DNA from: Hypsibius dujardini
Taxonomy: Eukaryota; Tardigrada; Eutardigrada; Parachela; Hypsibiidae
DNA: 21,401 bases
Direction: 5' to 3'
Assembly: GCA_001579985.1 (NCBI GenBank)
Contig: LRSR01013268.1
Location: forward strand, 1 to 21,401
Positions 1 through 7,124 of the stretch are shown piece by piece (position 1 is the first letter of the stretch; each line of letters begins with the position of its first letter). The notes under the pieces are model-generated. The model was given only the letters and a program-made list of their open reading frames with translations, was not told where the DNA came from and searched no databases. The translations under genes were made by a program, and so were the position numbers.

Positions 1-1040
1 TACATTATACTGCTAGCGAAAAACTCATCTCAAGTCTTGAACCAAAGCTTAATTATCCCGTCCATATCAAAAACTTACAATATTACATCAGTAAAGGGGC
101 TATAGTAACAAAAATACATGATGTCATTCGGTTCAAACAAGAAGCTTTTATGGCGCCTTATATCAAATTCAACATATCTCAACGAACTAAACCAGGGGTG
201 ACGGCTTTTGAGAAAGATTTCTTCAAGTTGATGAATAACTCAGTATTTGGAAAAACAATGGAAAACGTGAGATTATACCAAGACGTGAAAGTCTGCACCA
301 AAAGAAAGCAATATACAAATAAGATTGTGCCAGACCCGTTTTTCAACGATTCGCTTGCGATACATGAAAACTTAGTGATTTGTAAAATGGGTAAGAAAGA
401 AGTTAAATTGTGTAAGCCGGTGGCTATAGGGGTTACTATTCTGGATAATAGCAAACTCCATATGTACAAATTTCATTATGACGTTATGATAGCAAAATAT
501 GGAACCGAAAATTGCCAGTTTGCCAATGGTGACACAGATAGTTTGATATATTTAATTAACACGGAGGATATATATGAAGACTTGAGAGATGACGAGCAGT
601 TTGCATCTCATTTTGATTTATCAGTCTTTCCTGAAACTCATTTTCTTCATAATAAGAACAATAAAGGTGTAATAGGTAAATTTAAAGATGAAGTTCAAGA
701 TGGTAAAAATCTCAGATTGTTATCTGAAGTAATTTCCATAAGACCTAAAATGTATCATTGTGAAGTATATGACACTGTAAACAAACAGATTGCAAAACCA
801 AAGCAAGCAACTAAGGGAGTGCCAAGAGGTACTTTAACGCTAGATAATTTCATTAATTGTTTGTACAAAAACGAACAGACTGTTGTGAGTTTCAACACGT
901 TTAGAAGCAGGCAACATGAAATTTATTCAAAGGTAAATAATAAAATAGGACTAGCAAACTACGACGACAAACGTTATTTGAGAGGTGATGGGATTAGAAC
1001 ATACGCTTATGGTCATTACAAAACAAAACAAAAAAAGTAA
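1..1040 (+). CDS. Protein-primed family B DNA polymerase, C-terminal part (Maverick/adintovirus type)
   Basis: The frame is open from the window's left edge (first full codon at 3) to a TAA at 1038-1040, so the 5' part of the gene is missing; the ATG at 150 is internal. Polymerase B palm motifs are visible: KLMNNSVFGKT at 225-257 corresponds to motif B (KxxxNSxYG), and GDTDS at 528-542 to catalytic motif C with its two aspartates. A KGVPRG segment follows near 813, as in protein-primed polymerases. The enzyme would replicate the linear element genome from a terminal-protein primer; exonuclease and TPR regions would lie upstream. Motif C reads N-G-DTDS where YxDTDS is usual. The capsid gene lies downstream on the same strand, which fits a Polinton. 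The family call is strong; the exact clade is inferred. Confidence 0.93.
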   Translation, partial: HYTASEKLISSLEPKLNYPVHIKNLQYYISKGAIVTKIHDVIRFKQEAFMAPYIKFNISQRTKPGVTAFEKDFFKLMNNSVFGKTMENVRLYQDVKVCTKRKQYTNKIVPDPFFNDSLAIHENLVICKMGKKEVKLCKPVAIGVTILDNSKLHMYKFHYDVMIAKYGTENCQFANGDTDSLIYLINTEDIYEDLRDDEQFASHFDLSVFPETHFLHNKNNKGVIGKFKDEVQDGKNLRLLSEVISIRPKMYHCEVYDTVNKQIAKPKQATKGVPRGTLTLDNFINCLYKNEQTVVSFNTFRSRQHEIYSKVNNKIGLANYDDKRYLRGDGIRTYAYGHYKTKQKK

Positions 1041-1084
1041 TCTGCTAAGGTAGATTAGACGTAGCTTAACAGATTACCTTTTTT
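1031..1084 (+). terminator. Hairpin just after the polymerase stop codon
   Basis: The left arm 1031-1049 (A-run then GTAATCTGCTAAG) pairs with the right arm 1065-1084 (CTTAACAGATTACC then a T-run), with one mismatch and a one-base bulge; the loop is 1050-1064. It overlaps the stop codon and separates the polymerase from the capsid gene. A role in 3'-end formation is inferred; there is no AATAAA here. Confidence 0.45.
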
Positions 1085-1117
1085 ATAAAACAAAATACAA
1101 TTCATTTTTTTATTTAT

Positions 1118-1149
1118 TATCAAGTATAAGCAAACCCTAATTGTCCAAA
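1118..1149 (+). promoter_or_regulatory. Possible TATA element before the capsid gene
   Basis: An AT-rich stretch with a TATAAG-like motif around 1125-1130 lies about 20 bases before the capsid ATG at 1150. The spacing would give a very short leader. This is position-based inference only. Confidence 0.25.
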
Positions 1150-2928
1150 ATGTTGTCGATCGCGAATATTCACACTACTGACATTCCTTCTCAGTTTGTG
1201 ACTCAGGTTCAACCCATCAACAATGTGGTTGAAAACCTTATATATCAGACGGTATCTCCGAAGAACTGTTCAACCATACTAATGGAGCAGAACAACACTA
1301 ATACATCTGAAATTATATTCGAGATCGATGGAGACTCTGGCTCTTGCATAGATTTGTCACAAATATCTTTCGAATATGACCTATCAGTTACTATGCTTGT
1401 CAGCGGACAGGTTACTCCTATTTTAGAAACATATCCAGTAAACTTTGTAGATAGTTTTCATAGTAGCTGGATAAGTTCTTTGTCGGTAGATTCCACAGTT
1501 GCAAATCACGGCGCAAGAATAATAGAGTATGTTTTAAACTTTAGTCAACAGAACCAGATGATGAATTCTTTAACGTATACATTAGATGAAATACAAACTC
1601 AAGGTAGTTTATACGGGTACTACAACGAAAGTCAAGCTTTGAAAGACTCTGCTGCAAAAAATAGCGCTAGTATAAATGGTTGTGAATATCTCTGGGGAGA
1701 CTCAGCTAGCGTAAAATCGACCAATAGCAGCATAGAACGAAAACAGATGTTACTAGCAGCCAACGTGGGACAAAACAGCAAGAGGATTGCCTTTAGGGTT
1801 AATCATCCCTTCTTTAACGTCAACGATGTGTTACCACCTAATTTCGGAATCCGAATAACGATGCAACCACAAAATACATATACCAGTTTTATAGCAGACA
1901 CAAACTCAGCAAAAATAGGCACACTGGAGAATCCACTATTTGGAAAGGTTGTGGCGTTCAGCAGTTCTGTCTCTAATTTAGTTTGTTTAGTTAGGCGAAA
2001 AAAATTATACTCGCATGCTTTGTTAGCGTATCAGCAATATTTAAACTCCACTCCGAGGCAGATAAGATATGAAAGACTTTCATATCAGACTACTCATCTA
2101 GCTCAAAATTCTGGTAACATGATTAATGTAAATATAAAACTTGGAATTAATTCTCAGGTAAATCCAAAAGCCTTACTATTCTTTTTGACAGAAACTGGGG
2201 CTAAAAGCAGTTACTCTTTAGATTCACATTACTTTGTGACAGCTGACGTATACAAGTACTGGGTGGACTATAACGGAACAATAGTTCCAACGAATAACGA
2301 TTTAAATCTGAAAATGAATGGCTTATCAAACAATTATTCCAGAGCATATCAAATGTTAAAGGAGGCATTAGGCTTGCATCATACTGACACATTTAGCATA
2401 AAATACAAAGATGGCATTACTGGATCGTGTTATAATAAGCGAAATACCATATATGGTGTTCCACTCTCTAATGATCCTGAATATGATTCGTTTGAGGGTA
2501 GTAGCATGGGTAAAAACAACGCCCAACTGCAACTAAACATAATTTTTAACACTATAGCATCTAATTACGATTTGCACACAGTACTATTGTTTGATGAAAT
2601 TTTAGAGATAGATTATGAAAAAAATAAAATGGAAAACATTAGTAATCATCAGAGCAGACTAACAGAAGTACAAATGCCTACTGTAGCTGATTTCAAAAAC
2701 GCACGATACATACAGTTTGGGGGTGGTAAAATCAGTGGATTTTTCAATAACTTAAAGAACAAAATTGCTGCATTCTTACCAAGACTATTCAGCGCAGTAC
2801 AGACTTACGCTCCACATGCAATTAAAGGTGTAAACATGGCTAATGAAATGGCTGGTAAATACTTTGCTAACCAGGGAGGATCTGCCCTAAGTTTAAAAAA
2901 AAGCCAGAGCTACATGAAAAAATTATAG
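1150..2928 (+). CDS. Major capsid protein (double jelly-roll hexon type) of a Maverick/adintovirus-like element
   Basis: 592 aa from the first in-frame ATG at 1150 (an in-frame TAA at 1138-1140 precedes it) to TAG at 2926-2928. The length is typical of Polinton major capsid proteins. Hexon-like features include an early beta-rich region, a NP-K-ALLFFL strand near residues 337-346, an YSRAYQMLKEALG segment typical of the second barrel, and a late FDEILEID strand. The identification also rests on position between PolB and an adenain-like protease and ATPase. After a GGG at residues 524-526 the protein ends in an amphipathic/hydrophobic tail (ISGFFNNLKNKIAAFLPRLF and on) and a Lys-rich tip. A slippery sequence near the 3' end may feed ribosomes into the protease frame. 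I did not recognise a separate minor capsid gene. Confidence 0.82.
   Translation: MLSIANIHTTDIPSQFVTQVQPINNVVENLIYQTVSPKNCSTILMEQNNTNTSEIIFEIDGDSGSCIDLSQISFEYDLSVTMLVSGQVTPILETYPVNFVDSFHSSWISSLSVDSTVANHGARIIEYVLNFSQQNQMMNSLTYTLDEIQTQGSLYGYYNESQALKDSAAKNSASINGCEYLWGDSASVKSTNSSIERKQMLLAANVGQNSKRIAFRVNHPFFNVNDVLPPNFGIRITMQPQNTYTSFIADTNSAKIGTLENPLFGKVVAFSSSVSNLVCLVRRKKLYSHALLAYQQYLNSTPRQIRYERLSYQTTHLAQNSGNMINVNIKLGINSQVNPKALLFFLTETGAKSSYSLDSHYFVTADVYKYWVDYNGTIVPTNNDLNLKMNGLSNNYSRAYQMLKEALGLHHTDTFSIKYKDGITGSCYNKRNTIYGVPLSNDPEYDSFEGSSMGKNNAQLQLNIIFNTIASNYDLHTVLLFDEILEIDYEKNKMENISNHQSRLTEVQMPTVADFKNARYIQFGGGKISGFFNNLKNKIAAFLPRLFSAVQTYAPHAIKGVNMANEMAGKYFANQGGSALSLKKSQSYMKKL
2892..2898 (+). other. Candidate -1 programmed frameshift slippery heptamer
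   Basis: In the capsid frame the bases read T-TTA-AAA, followed by AAA-AGC, so U_UUA_AAA fits the X_XXY_YYZ rule exactly; the A-run (2895-2902) also gives an overlapping A_AAA_AAA. A -1 slip moves from the capsid frame (position mod 3 = 1) to the protease frame (mod 3 = 0), which is open from 2871. No obvious strong stem-loop follows by eye. An 8-A homopolymer error in the assembly is the main alternative. Confidence 0.5.
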
Positions 2929-3653
2929 ATAAACTAAACGAAGTTAGAAAAAAGTATGAAAATTACGATGTCATAGGTTATGAACAGTTTCATCCATTAA
3001 GTAACCGAGAATTCGACGATTATTTCAAACTTGATCAGTTCTATAAAGGATGTTATGCTAACGATAGAGCTCATCCAAAATTTCTTAAGAAAAAAGGCGA
3101 CTTTATGATAATCAATGTAGATCCAAGCGAGATGAGTGGTAGTCACTGGTTTTGTTTAAAGAAGAGTAAGTATTTGGAACTATTTGACTCTTGGGATTTA
3201 CCACAAGTGTTGCTCGGTGATAGTTTTATTAAAAAATTTAAACGCTACAAAAATGTTCAGTTTATGCCTTTTGCTATTCAAAACGAAGATAGGGTTGACA
3301 CCACATGTGGTTGGCACTGTATTAGCTTCATCAACTCTGGTTTGAGCATAAAAAACTATGCAAAAATGTTTGAAGCAGATAAAGCCGGTAGTTTTCCCGA
3401 AATTGAAAGATGTAATTTACAAGTAATGAGTTCCTTCCTTTTACCTATTGAAAAAGCAGTGGTGACTGAGCCTATTAATGCAGTTGAACCAGAAAAAACA
3501 AAAAATATATTGGAAATCCCATTAGATGATCTGAAGACATTGGTTGACACAAGCTTTAAAGAAACACCCATAAAAAAGTTTAAAAAAGTTACTTTGAGAA
3601 GAGGGCAACGCATCAGAAAACAGACGAAATTTCTGATCAACGAAATGAAATGA
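2898..3653 (+). CDS. Adenain-like cysteine protease (Maverick PRO), apparently lacking its own start codon
   Basis: The frame is open from 2871 (after TAA at 2868) to TGA at 3651-3653. Its first ATG is at 3105, inside the conserved domain. Catalytic residues can be seen: His in GSHW (codon 3144), Asp in FDSWD (3186), Gln in the AIQ segment (3279), and Cys in TTCGW (3306), the order of adenovirus-type proteases (C5 family). The 69 codons before 3105 look like the usual protease N-terminus (HPLSNREFDDYF, later GCYAND), so starting at 3105 would remove part of the fold. Expression by -1 frameshift from the capsid gene would give a product of about 834 codons; splicing or a non-AUG start are alternatives. 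The C-terminal ~70 aa are basic (KKFKKVTLRRGQRIRKQ), possibly DNA-binding. It would cleave capsid precursors during maturation. Confidence 0.85.
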   Translation, partial: KKPELHEKIIDKLNEVRKKYENYDVIGYEQFHPLSNREFDDYFKLDQFYKGCYANDRAHPKFLKKKGDFMIINVDPSEMSGSHWFCLKKSKYLELFDSWDLPQVLLGDSFIKKFKRYKNVQFMPFAIQNEDRVDTTCGWHCISFINSGLSIKNYAKMFEADKAGSFPEIERCNLQVMSSFLLPIEKAVVTEPINAVEPEKTKNILEIPLDDLKTLVDTSFKETPIKKFKKVTLRRGQRIRKQTKFLINEMK

Positions 3654-3681
3654 AACAAAAAAATATACTTAATTTTTTTTA

Positions 3682-4098
3682 CTAAGGCGTATCCACTGTG
3701 CCTGAACAAGTTTTGGCTGGAGAGATGACATTTAGATATGTATAATGTACCATTTGTGGACAACATAGTTCGTTATCATCAACTAGTATAGTAATTAGAT
3801 CAGGTAAAATCATCTGCAGCTTCCAAAACGGAGGCAGACACAATTGACCTGAAGATCTGAAATCTATTGTAGTATACCCATACCCATGAAGATAGTGAAA
3901 CGATGTGTCTTGTTTAGTTAGATCAAACTGTGTACCATTTAAATCTTCACAGTTGATATAGTGATAGTGTCTGGAACACTTGCATTGTTCAAATAAACAT
4001 TTGCTGTGGTAGTGAATAACAGGAGACCGCTCTTGATAATACCTGTAGCCATACGATAAGATTGCAACCGCAAAGAAAATAAATAGTTTGAGAAACAT
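3682..4098 (-). CDS. Predicted secreted or type-II-anchored Cys-rich protein, unknown function
   Basis: 138 aa, ATG at 4098 (minus), TAG at 3682. The N-terminus (MFLKLFIFFAVAILSYGYRY) is a clear signal peptide or anchor. The rest carries about eight cysteines, with a CxxxxCxC...INC cluster at about residues 34-50 resembling an LRRNT-type cap, and a DDNELCCPQ segment near residues 109-117 that recalls the end of an LRR unit. One NGT glycosylation sequon follows the cluster. It is convergent with the protease (28 bases between stops) and divergent from the ATPase (93 bases between starts). I do not recognise the family; the LRR resemblance is weak. A virion-surface or secreted host-interaction role is conceivable but unproven. 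Confidence 0.6.
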   Translation of the reverse strand: MFLKLFIFFAVAILSYGYRYYQERSPVIHYHSKCLFEQCKCSRHYHYINCEDLNGTQFDLTKQDTSFHYLHGYGYTTIDFRSSGQLCLPPFWKLQMILPDLITILVDDNELCCPQMVHYTYLNVISPAKTCSGTVDTP

Positions 4099-4191
4099 AG
4101 TTGAGATATAAAAGATAAAAAAATAAACAATTATTTAAGATATATATATATATGCATGAGCATGCAAGCGAATTCTTGAGAATTCTCGAGA
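4099..4191. promoter_or_regulatory. Divergent promoter between secreted-protein gene and ATPase
   Basis: This 93-base region holds an alternating TA run (about 4138-4153), a plausible TATA for the plus-strand ATPase, and on the minus strand a TTTTATATC motif near 4105-4114. From 4170 a 10-mer GAATTCTYGA repeats (4170-4179, 4180-4189, then GAAT), making the nested palindromes 4170-4185 and 4182-4193; the last one includes the ATPase start codon. Function inferred from position. Confidence 0.45.
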
Positions 4192-5130
4192 ATGTCTAGC
4201 TTTGTTACTTATGAAAACTTAGCAAATTTCAGTGAAAAACAACAGTTTAGGAATTTGAAAGGTAAATATAATTTTATTACTCATCCTAGTAGCACAATTG
4301 TTTGTGGTAAAACAGGGAGTGGAAAGACAAAATTAGTAATGAATTTGATTAAAATAGGGGTTGAAAATGATATTTGGGATCAAATAGTTATTATTAGCCC
4401 AGATAACGATTCCGAATACGACGTGTTTTTCAATAAGCTTGTAGAGCGACAGGATATAAATGATTTACCCACAATAAACCTGAGCGTTCTTCCTAAGACT
4501 TTAGAGGATTTTTTTAATAAAGTTGAAGATGTAATGGTGTTTGATAAAAAAAAGCAAACCCTTGTCGTAGTCGATGACTTTCATACGGAGAGTACTAGTA
4601 ATAAGTTCATTAAACAGTTATTTACTAAGAACCGACACTACGGTATCAGCTTAATATTCTGTACACAAAACTTCAACGAACTCCCTGTTACTGTAAAAAC
4701 GAATAGTCAGTACTACTACTTCATGAAAGACTGCAACCCTAAAATATTAGAAAACGTAGAAGCTAAGTGTGGAATAAACGAAGTTAAAAACTTGTATCTG
4801 GCTTATATGGGTACTACGAGTACAATATTTCCATGGGTCATGTTAAACGTGAATAAAAACTATATGGTTGACAAAGAGAACAACATACAATACTTGAACA
4901 GCCACACAAAAGAAAAAAATATAGACATGATACCTTTTAACGAGTTTAAGAATAAATATGATATAGAAGAGAAGAATCACTTAAGACGAATAATATTGGA
5001 AAAGTTTATGCCAGAGTGTGAGACGGGGCTAATCAAGAAACTGAGTACGAGTAGACGGACTAAAACACACAACGAGGAAATAAAGAAATGGATTCCCGAA
5101 AATTATTGGCAGTTCTTTAGTTTGAAGTGA
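4192..5130 (+). CDS. DNA-packaging ATPase (FtsK/HerA superfamily, A32-like) of the element
   Basis: 312 aa, ATG at 4192 and TGA at 5128-5130. Walker A is GKTGSGKT at residues 39-46. Walker B is LVVVDD at 124-129. The conserved polar sensor is CTQN at 157-160. This order and spacing fit the packaging ATPases of Polintons, adintoviruses and NCLDV, which pump genome DNA into preformed capsids. The start is supported by a TATA-rich region immediately upstream and the lack of an earlier in-frame ATG in the leader. The C-terminal third is Lys-rich and less conserved. It stands with the capsid and protease genes as a morphogenesis module. No disabling changes are seen. Confidence 0.92.
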   Translation: MSSFVTYENLANFSEKQQFRNLKGKYNFITHPSSTIVCGKTGSGKTKLVMNLIKIGVENDIWDQIVIISPDNDSEYDVFFNKLVERQDINDLPTINLSVLPKTLEDFFNKVEDVMVFDKKKQTLVVVDDFHTESTSNKFIKQLFTKNRHYGISLIFCTQNFNELPVTVKTNSQYYYFMKDCNPKILENVEAKCGINEVKNLYLAYMGTTSTIFPWVMLNVNKNYMVDKENNIQYLNSHTKEKNIDMIPFNEFKNKYDIEEKNHLRRIILEKFMPECETGLIKKLSTSRRTKTHNEEIKKWIPENYWQFFSLK

Positions 5131-5151
5131 TCTGTTTTTGAGTCTACATTT

Positions 5152-5264
5152 GATACCTGTTTCTTGGTATCACACCTGTTGCTCGGTGTTGCTAGTTAAG
5201 ATACCTGTTTCTTGGTATCACACCTGTTGCTCGGTGTTGCTAGTTAAGATACCTGTTTCTTGGT
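5152..5264. repeat. 48-bp tandem repeat with internal hairpins between convergent genes
   Basis: Two exact 48-base copies begin at 5152 and 5200, with a 17-base partial third at 5248. Each unit contains two small inverted repeats: GATACC ... GGTATC, and CACC ... GGTG. The array sits in the 145 bases between the ATPase stop and the stop of the minus-strand spliced gene. A role in mRNA 3'-end formation or replication is possible; the exact identity of copies points to recent expansion or conversion. Confidence 0.85.
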
Positions 5265-5271
5265 GTATATT

Positions 5272-5277
5272 TTTATT
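5272..5277 (-). terminator. Poly(A) signal AATAAA overlapping the stop codon
   Basis: On the minus strand AATAAA starts within the TAA stop (5276-5278) of the spliced gene. This is the expected signal for its mRNA and a compact, virus-like arrangement. Confidence 0.65.
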
Positions 5278-6064
5278 AAGCTCTTGGAAACAAGCGTTTT
5301 TGAATAAAGATTTCTAAAAACATGTAATCATACTCAGAAGCAGAAGAAGGCTCCGGATAATTCGTGCAAGTAATCGTGTCCTTTAAAAGCTCATAAAGTT
5401 CTACGAAATGATCAGTGTAGTATCTCTGTCCCTTTTCCAGCTGATAGGAGATGTCCAAATTCACATGTTTCTTAAATAAAGAAATAGTCAAGCTAAAAAC
5501 TTCGAACAGTTTTGCCGTATTTGCTGGCGTTGTCTTTTTCATTCGCGCTTTCAGCATTTCTACGATGAATTTTTTACAAATACCTTCGAAAGGTTTCTTT
5601 GAAATACACTCAATCTCAATTTGAGGACGTTGAAAAAGCTGTTTATTTCGACCATAGTGTGTGATTGAGATTTCATCGGTAACCAGATTGTATAGGAATT
5701 CTGGTTGCTTGGCTATAAATTCGCAAAACTTGGCGATCGTAGGACCCGAAGTTTTCATAGTTTCTTTTGAAGCCTGGCCCCGATGGCCATAGAGTTTGCG
5801 AGAAGTTGTCTTGTAGTACTCATAACGGGTAAGTGCTGTCCTGAAAAACAAAATGAGAAAAAAAATACATAGAGTAGTTATTTATACAGAAAACCTACAA
5901 CGAAAATCATGTTTTTTTTATACTTACAACCAGAAAGAAACAGCTTTCTTGATACGAAGTAGCTCCTCAGGTGACTTAGCTGGTGGGGGAGGAGGAGGAC
6001 CTTGGTGTGCGTCGTCATCCATTAAATTTAAACTTGTGAAATGCGAAGAAAGACTGTGCGCCAT
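5276..6064 (-). CDS. Two-exon gene of the element, 233-aa protein of unknown function
   Basis: Exon 1 is 6064 down to 5928 (ATG at 6064), intron 5927-5841 (87 nt, GTAAGT donor, pyrimidine-rich TTTGTTTTTCAG acceptor), exon 2 is 5840 down to the TAA at 5276. Joining the exons keeps the frame across a split Leu codon. Without splicing, only a 191-aa frame from an ATG at 5851 (inside the intron) would be read, and the TATA box at 6093-6100 fits the exon 1 start instead. Exon 1 encodes a run of six prolines preceded by an acidic DDD. Exon 2 is mostly helical, basic at first and later acidic/hydrophobic. I do not recognise a domain. It is divergent from the 141-aa gene and convergent with the ATPase. 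Codon use and AT content match the element. Confidence 0.72.
5841..5927 (-). other. 87-nt intron in the 233-aa gene
   Basis: On the minus strand it begins GTAAGTA (5927-5921) and ends in a T-rich tract plus CAG (to 5841). Its length is not a multiple-of-three requirement, but the two flanking frames join exactly (phase 2). Confidence 0.75.
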
Positions 6065-6092
6065 GCCGTGAGGGCTATAAGTCAGCTTCACG

Positions 6093-6100
6093 TTTTATAT
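6093..6100 (-). promoter_or_regulatory. TATA box of the 233-aa gene
   Basis: Minus strand ATATAAAA lies about 30 bases before the ATG at 6064, so the transcript leader would be only a few bases long. Confidence 0.55.
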
Positions 6101-6153
6101 TTCACAAGTTAGAGTGAGTAGGTTGGTGATTTCAGCTACCACTTCTAATTTTT

Positions 6154-6270
6154 TGCAAGTACGAATACTTGCACGTAATGTAAAATATGCATTTGGCAAG
6201 GTAAATAAGTGACAGTAGAAGGGAGTATAGGCAAGTATACCCACGCAACACATGTACACTTAGCAAGTAC
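6154..6270. promoter_or_regulatory. Cluster of GCAAGTA motifs, one pair in an 8-bp inverted repeat
   Basis: GCAAGTA occurs at 6155, 6231 and 6263, and its complement TACTTGC at 6166; 6154-6161 and 6166-6173 form a perfect 8-bp inverted repeat around CGAA. The cluster lies upstream of both divergent genes and could be a regulator binding array. Confidence 0.4.
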
Positions 6271-6612
6271 TTCAAAGTATCCCAGATGCAGCATCAGCAA
6301 TTCCAATCACACACACCACTCCACTCATCACCCTCTTCCCTACTACTATTGTGTTGGAGGTGCAACAGCACCGCTTGGTGGTATGGCACTAATTGAGGAG
6401 GGAGAGTGCCAAATGAACCCTAGTCATGTTGGCCATTCAAAGTTAGGTATTTTTCCTATTTACACCAACTTTGGCTGACTCGGTACTACCCATAATACCT
6501 AAACCAACCAGCTACTAGAGAGTTAAATAAATCATTTTGGTAATGGTGAAGTCAATGCGTAACATGGATGCTTTTGCTTGGCGGTTTACGTAACACGTCG
6601 TCTAAACCACGA
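6271..6612. other. Non-coding stretch between divergent genes
   Basis: Contains CAC-rich sequence near 6308-6345 and no convincing gene; the 89-codon plus frame here does not begin with ATG in a good context and has composition like random sequence. Confidence 0.5.
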
Positions 6613-6771
6613 ACCATCAGCCGCAGGTAATATGACTCAGTTATTGTGAAAGTTCTTGTGGGTACATTTACGTGCCAATTTCTGTAGTTATAATTAGTGT
6701 GCTTAGTGGCACGTAAATGTACCCACAAGAACTTTCACAATAACTGAGTCATATTACCTGCGGCTAATGGT
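6613..6771. repeat. Near-perfect hairpin with 65-bp arms
   Basis: Left arm 6613-6677 and right arm 6707-6771 are reverse complements with a single mismatch (at the outer end, CAG versus TAA context), around a 29-base AT-rich loop. The arms carry AP-1-type TGACTCA sites. The complementarity ends abruptly at both outer edges. It lies between two divergent promoters of the element. Candidates are a foldback/MITE insertion, a replication or recombination structure, or a hairpin RNA source. Confidence 0.92.
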
Positions 6772-6796
6772 ATAGCAGCATTTGAATTCCGGTATT

Positions 6797-6880
6797 TTAT
6801 GACTCATTTTATCACTTCCGGTTCGCGTGATCACGCGTTCATTGTGAATGTATAAATTTGAAGCAATTTCGCTGCCAGTG
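6797..6880 (+). promoter_or_regulatory. Core promoter of the 141-aa gene
   Basis: In order: TGACTCA (AP-1 type) near 6800, ACTTCCGG (ETS type) near 6813-6820, a perfect 14-bp palindrome CGCGTGATCACGCG at 6824-6837, TATAAAT at 6851-6857, and a CCAGTG initiator-like motif at about 6875-6880, 25-30 bases downstream of TATA. Together this is a convincing eukaryotic core promoter. Confidence 0.65.
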
Positions 6881-7001
6881 TTTAATATTTTTCACTTGCC
6901 TTGAGTTTTTTAGAGTAGACCACCTCTTCTATTTCTACTTCCCCCTCTAGTGTTAGTCTTCAAATTCCAACGGCAACTTTTTTTAGCAGAATTACAAGCA
7001 G

Positions 7002-7119
7002 GTATGAAATGATTATGAAAATTATTAAGCACTTCTTTTCCTTTGATCTTGTCTTCGGAGATATTTAATTTAGATTAAATTTTCATTTAAATTAAAATTA
7101 TCTTAACGTGCTCTTGCAG
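7002..7119 (+). other. 118-nt intron in the 5' UTR of the 141-aa gene
   Basis: Donor AG|GTATGA at 7002 and acceptor CTCTTGCAG|G ending at 7119, with an AT-rich interior and a TTAAC branch-like motif. The first exon (about 6878-7001) would be non-coding; the ATG lies five bases into exon 2. Confidence 0.65.
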
Positions 7120-7124
7120 GAAAA

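Noticed and set aside
179-469. 96-codon minus-strand frame
   Set aside because: Lies wholly within the DNA polymerase gene on the other strand; antisense shadow.
1141-1149. TTG start nine bases upstream of the capsid ATG
   Set aside because: Eukaryotic context; the ATG at 1150 is the natural start and TTG would add only three residues.
3356-3766. 136-codon minus-strand frame over the protease 3' part
   Set aside because: Overlaps the well-supported protease and the secreted-protein gene; no domain or promoter.
4170-4193. Heat-shock element
   Set aside because: GAA and TTC blocks are present but spaced 0 and 4 bases apart instead of the 2 required by nGAAnnTTCn units.
5853-6071. 72-codon plus-strand frame with Gly run
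   Set aside because: It is the antisense of exon 1 of the spliced gene; the Gly run mirrors the proline codons.
6209-6478. 89-codon plus-strand frame
   Set aside because: Begins with GTG, not ATG, His/Ser/Thr-rich from CAC/CA repeats, no promoter.
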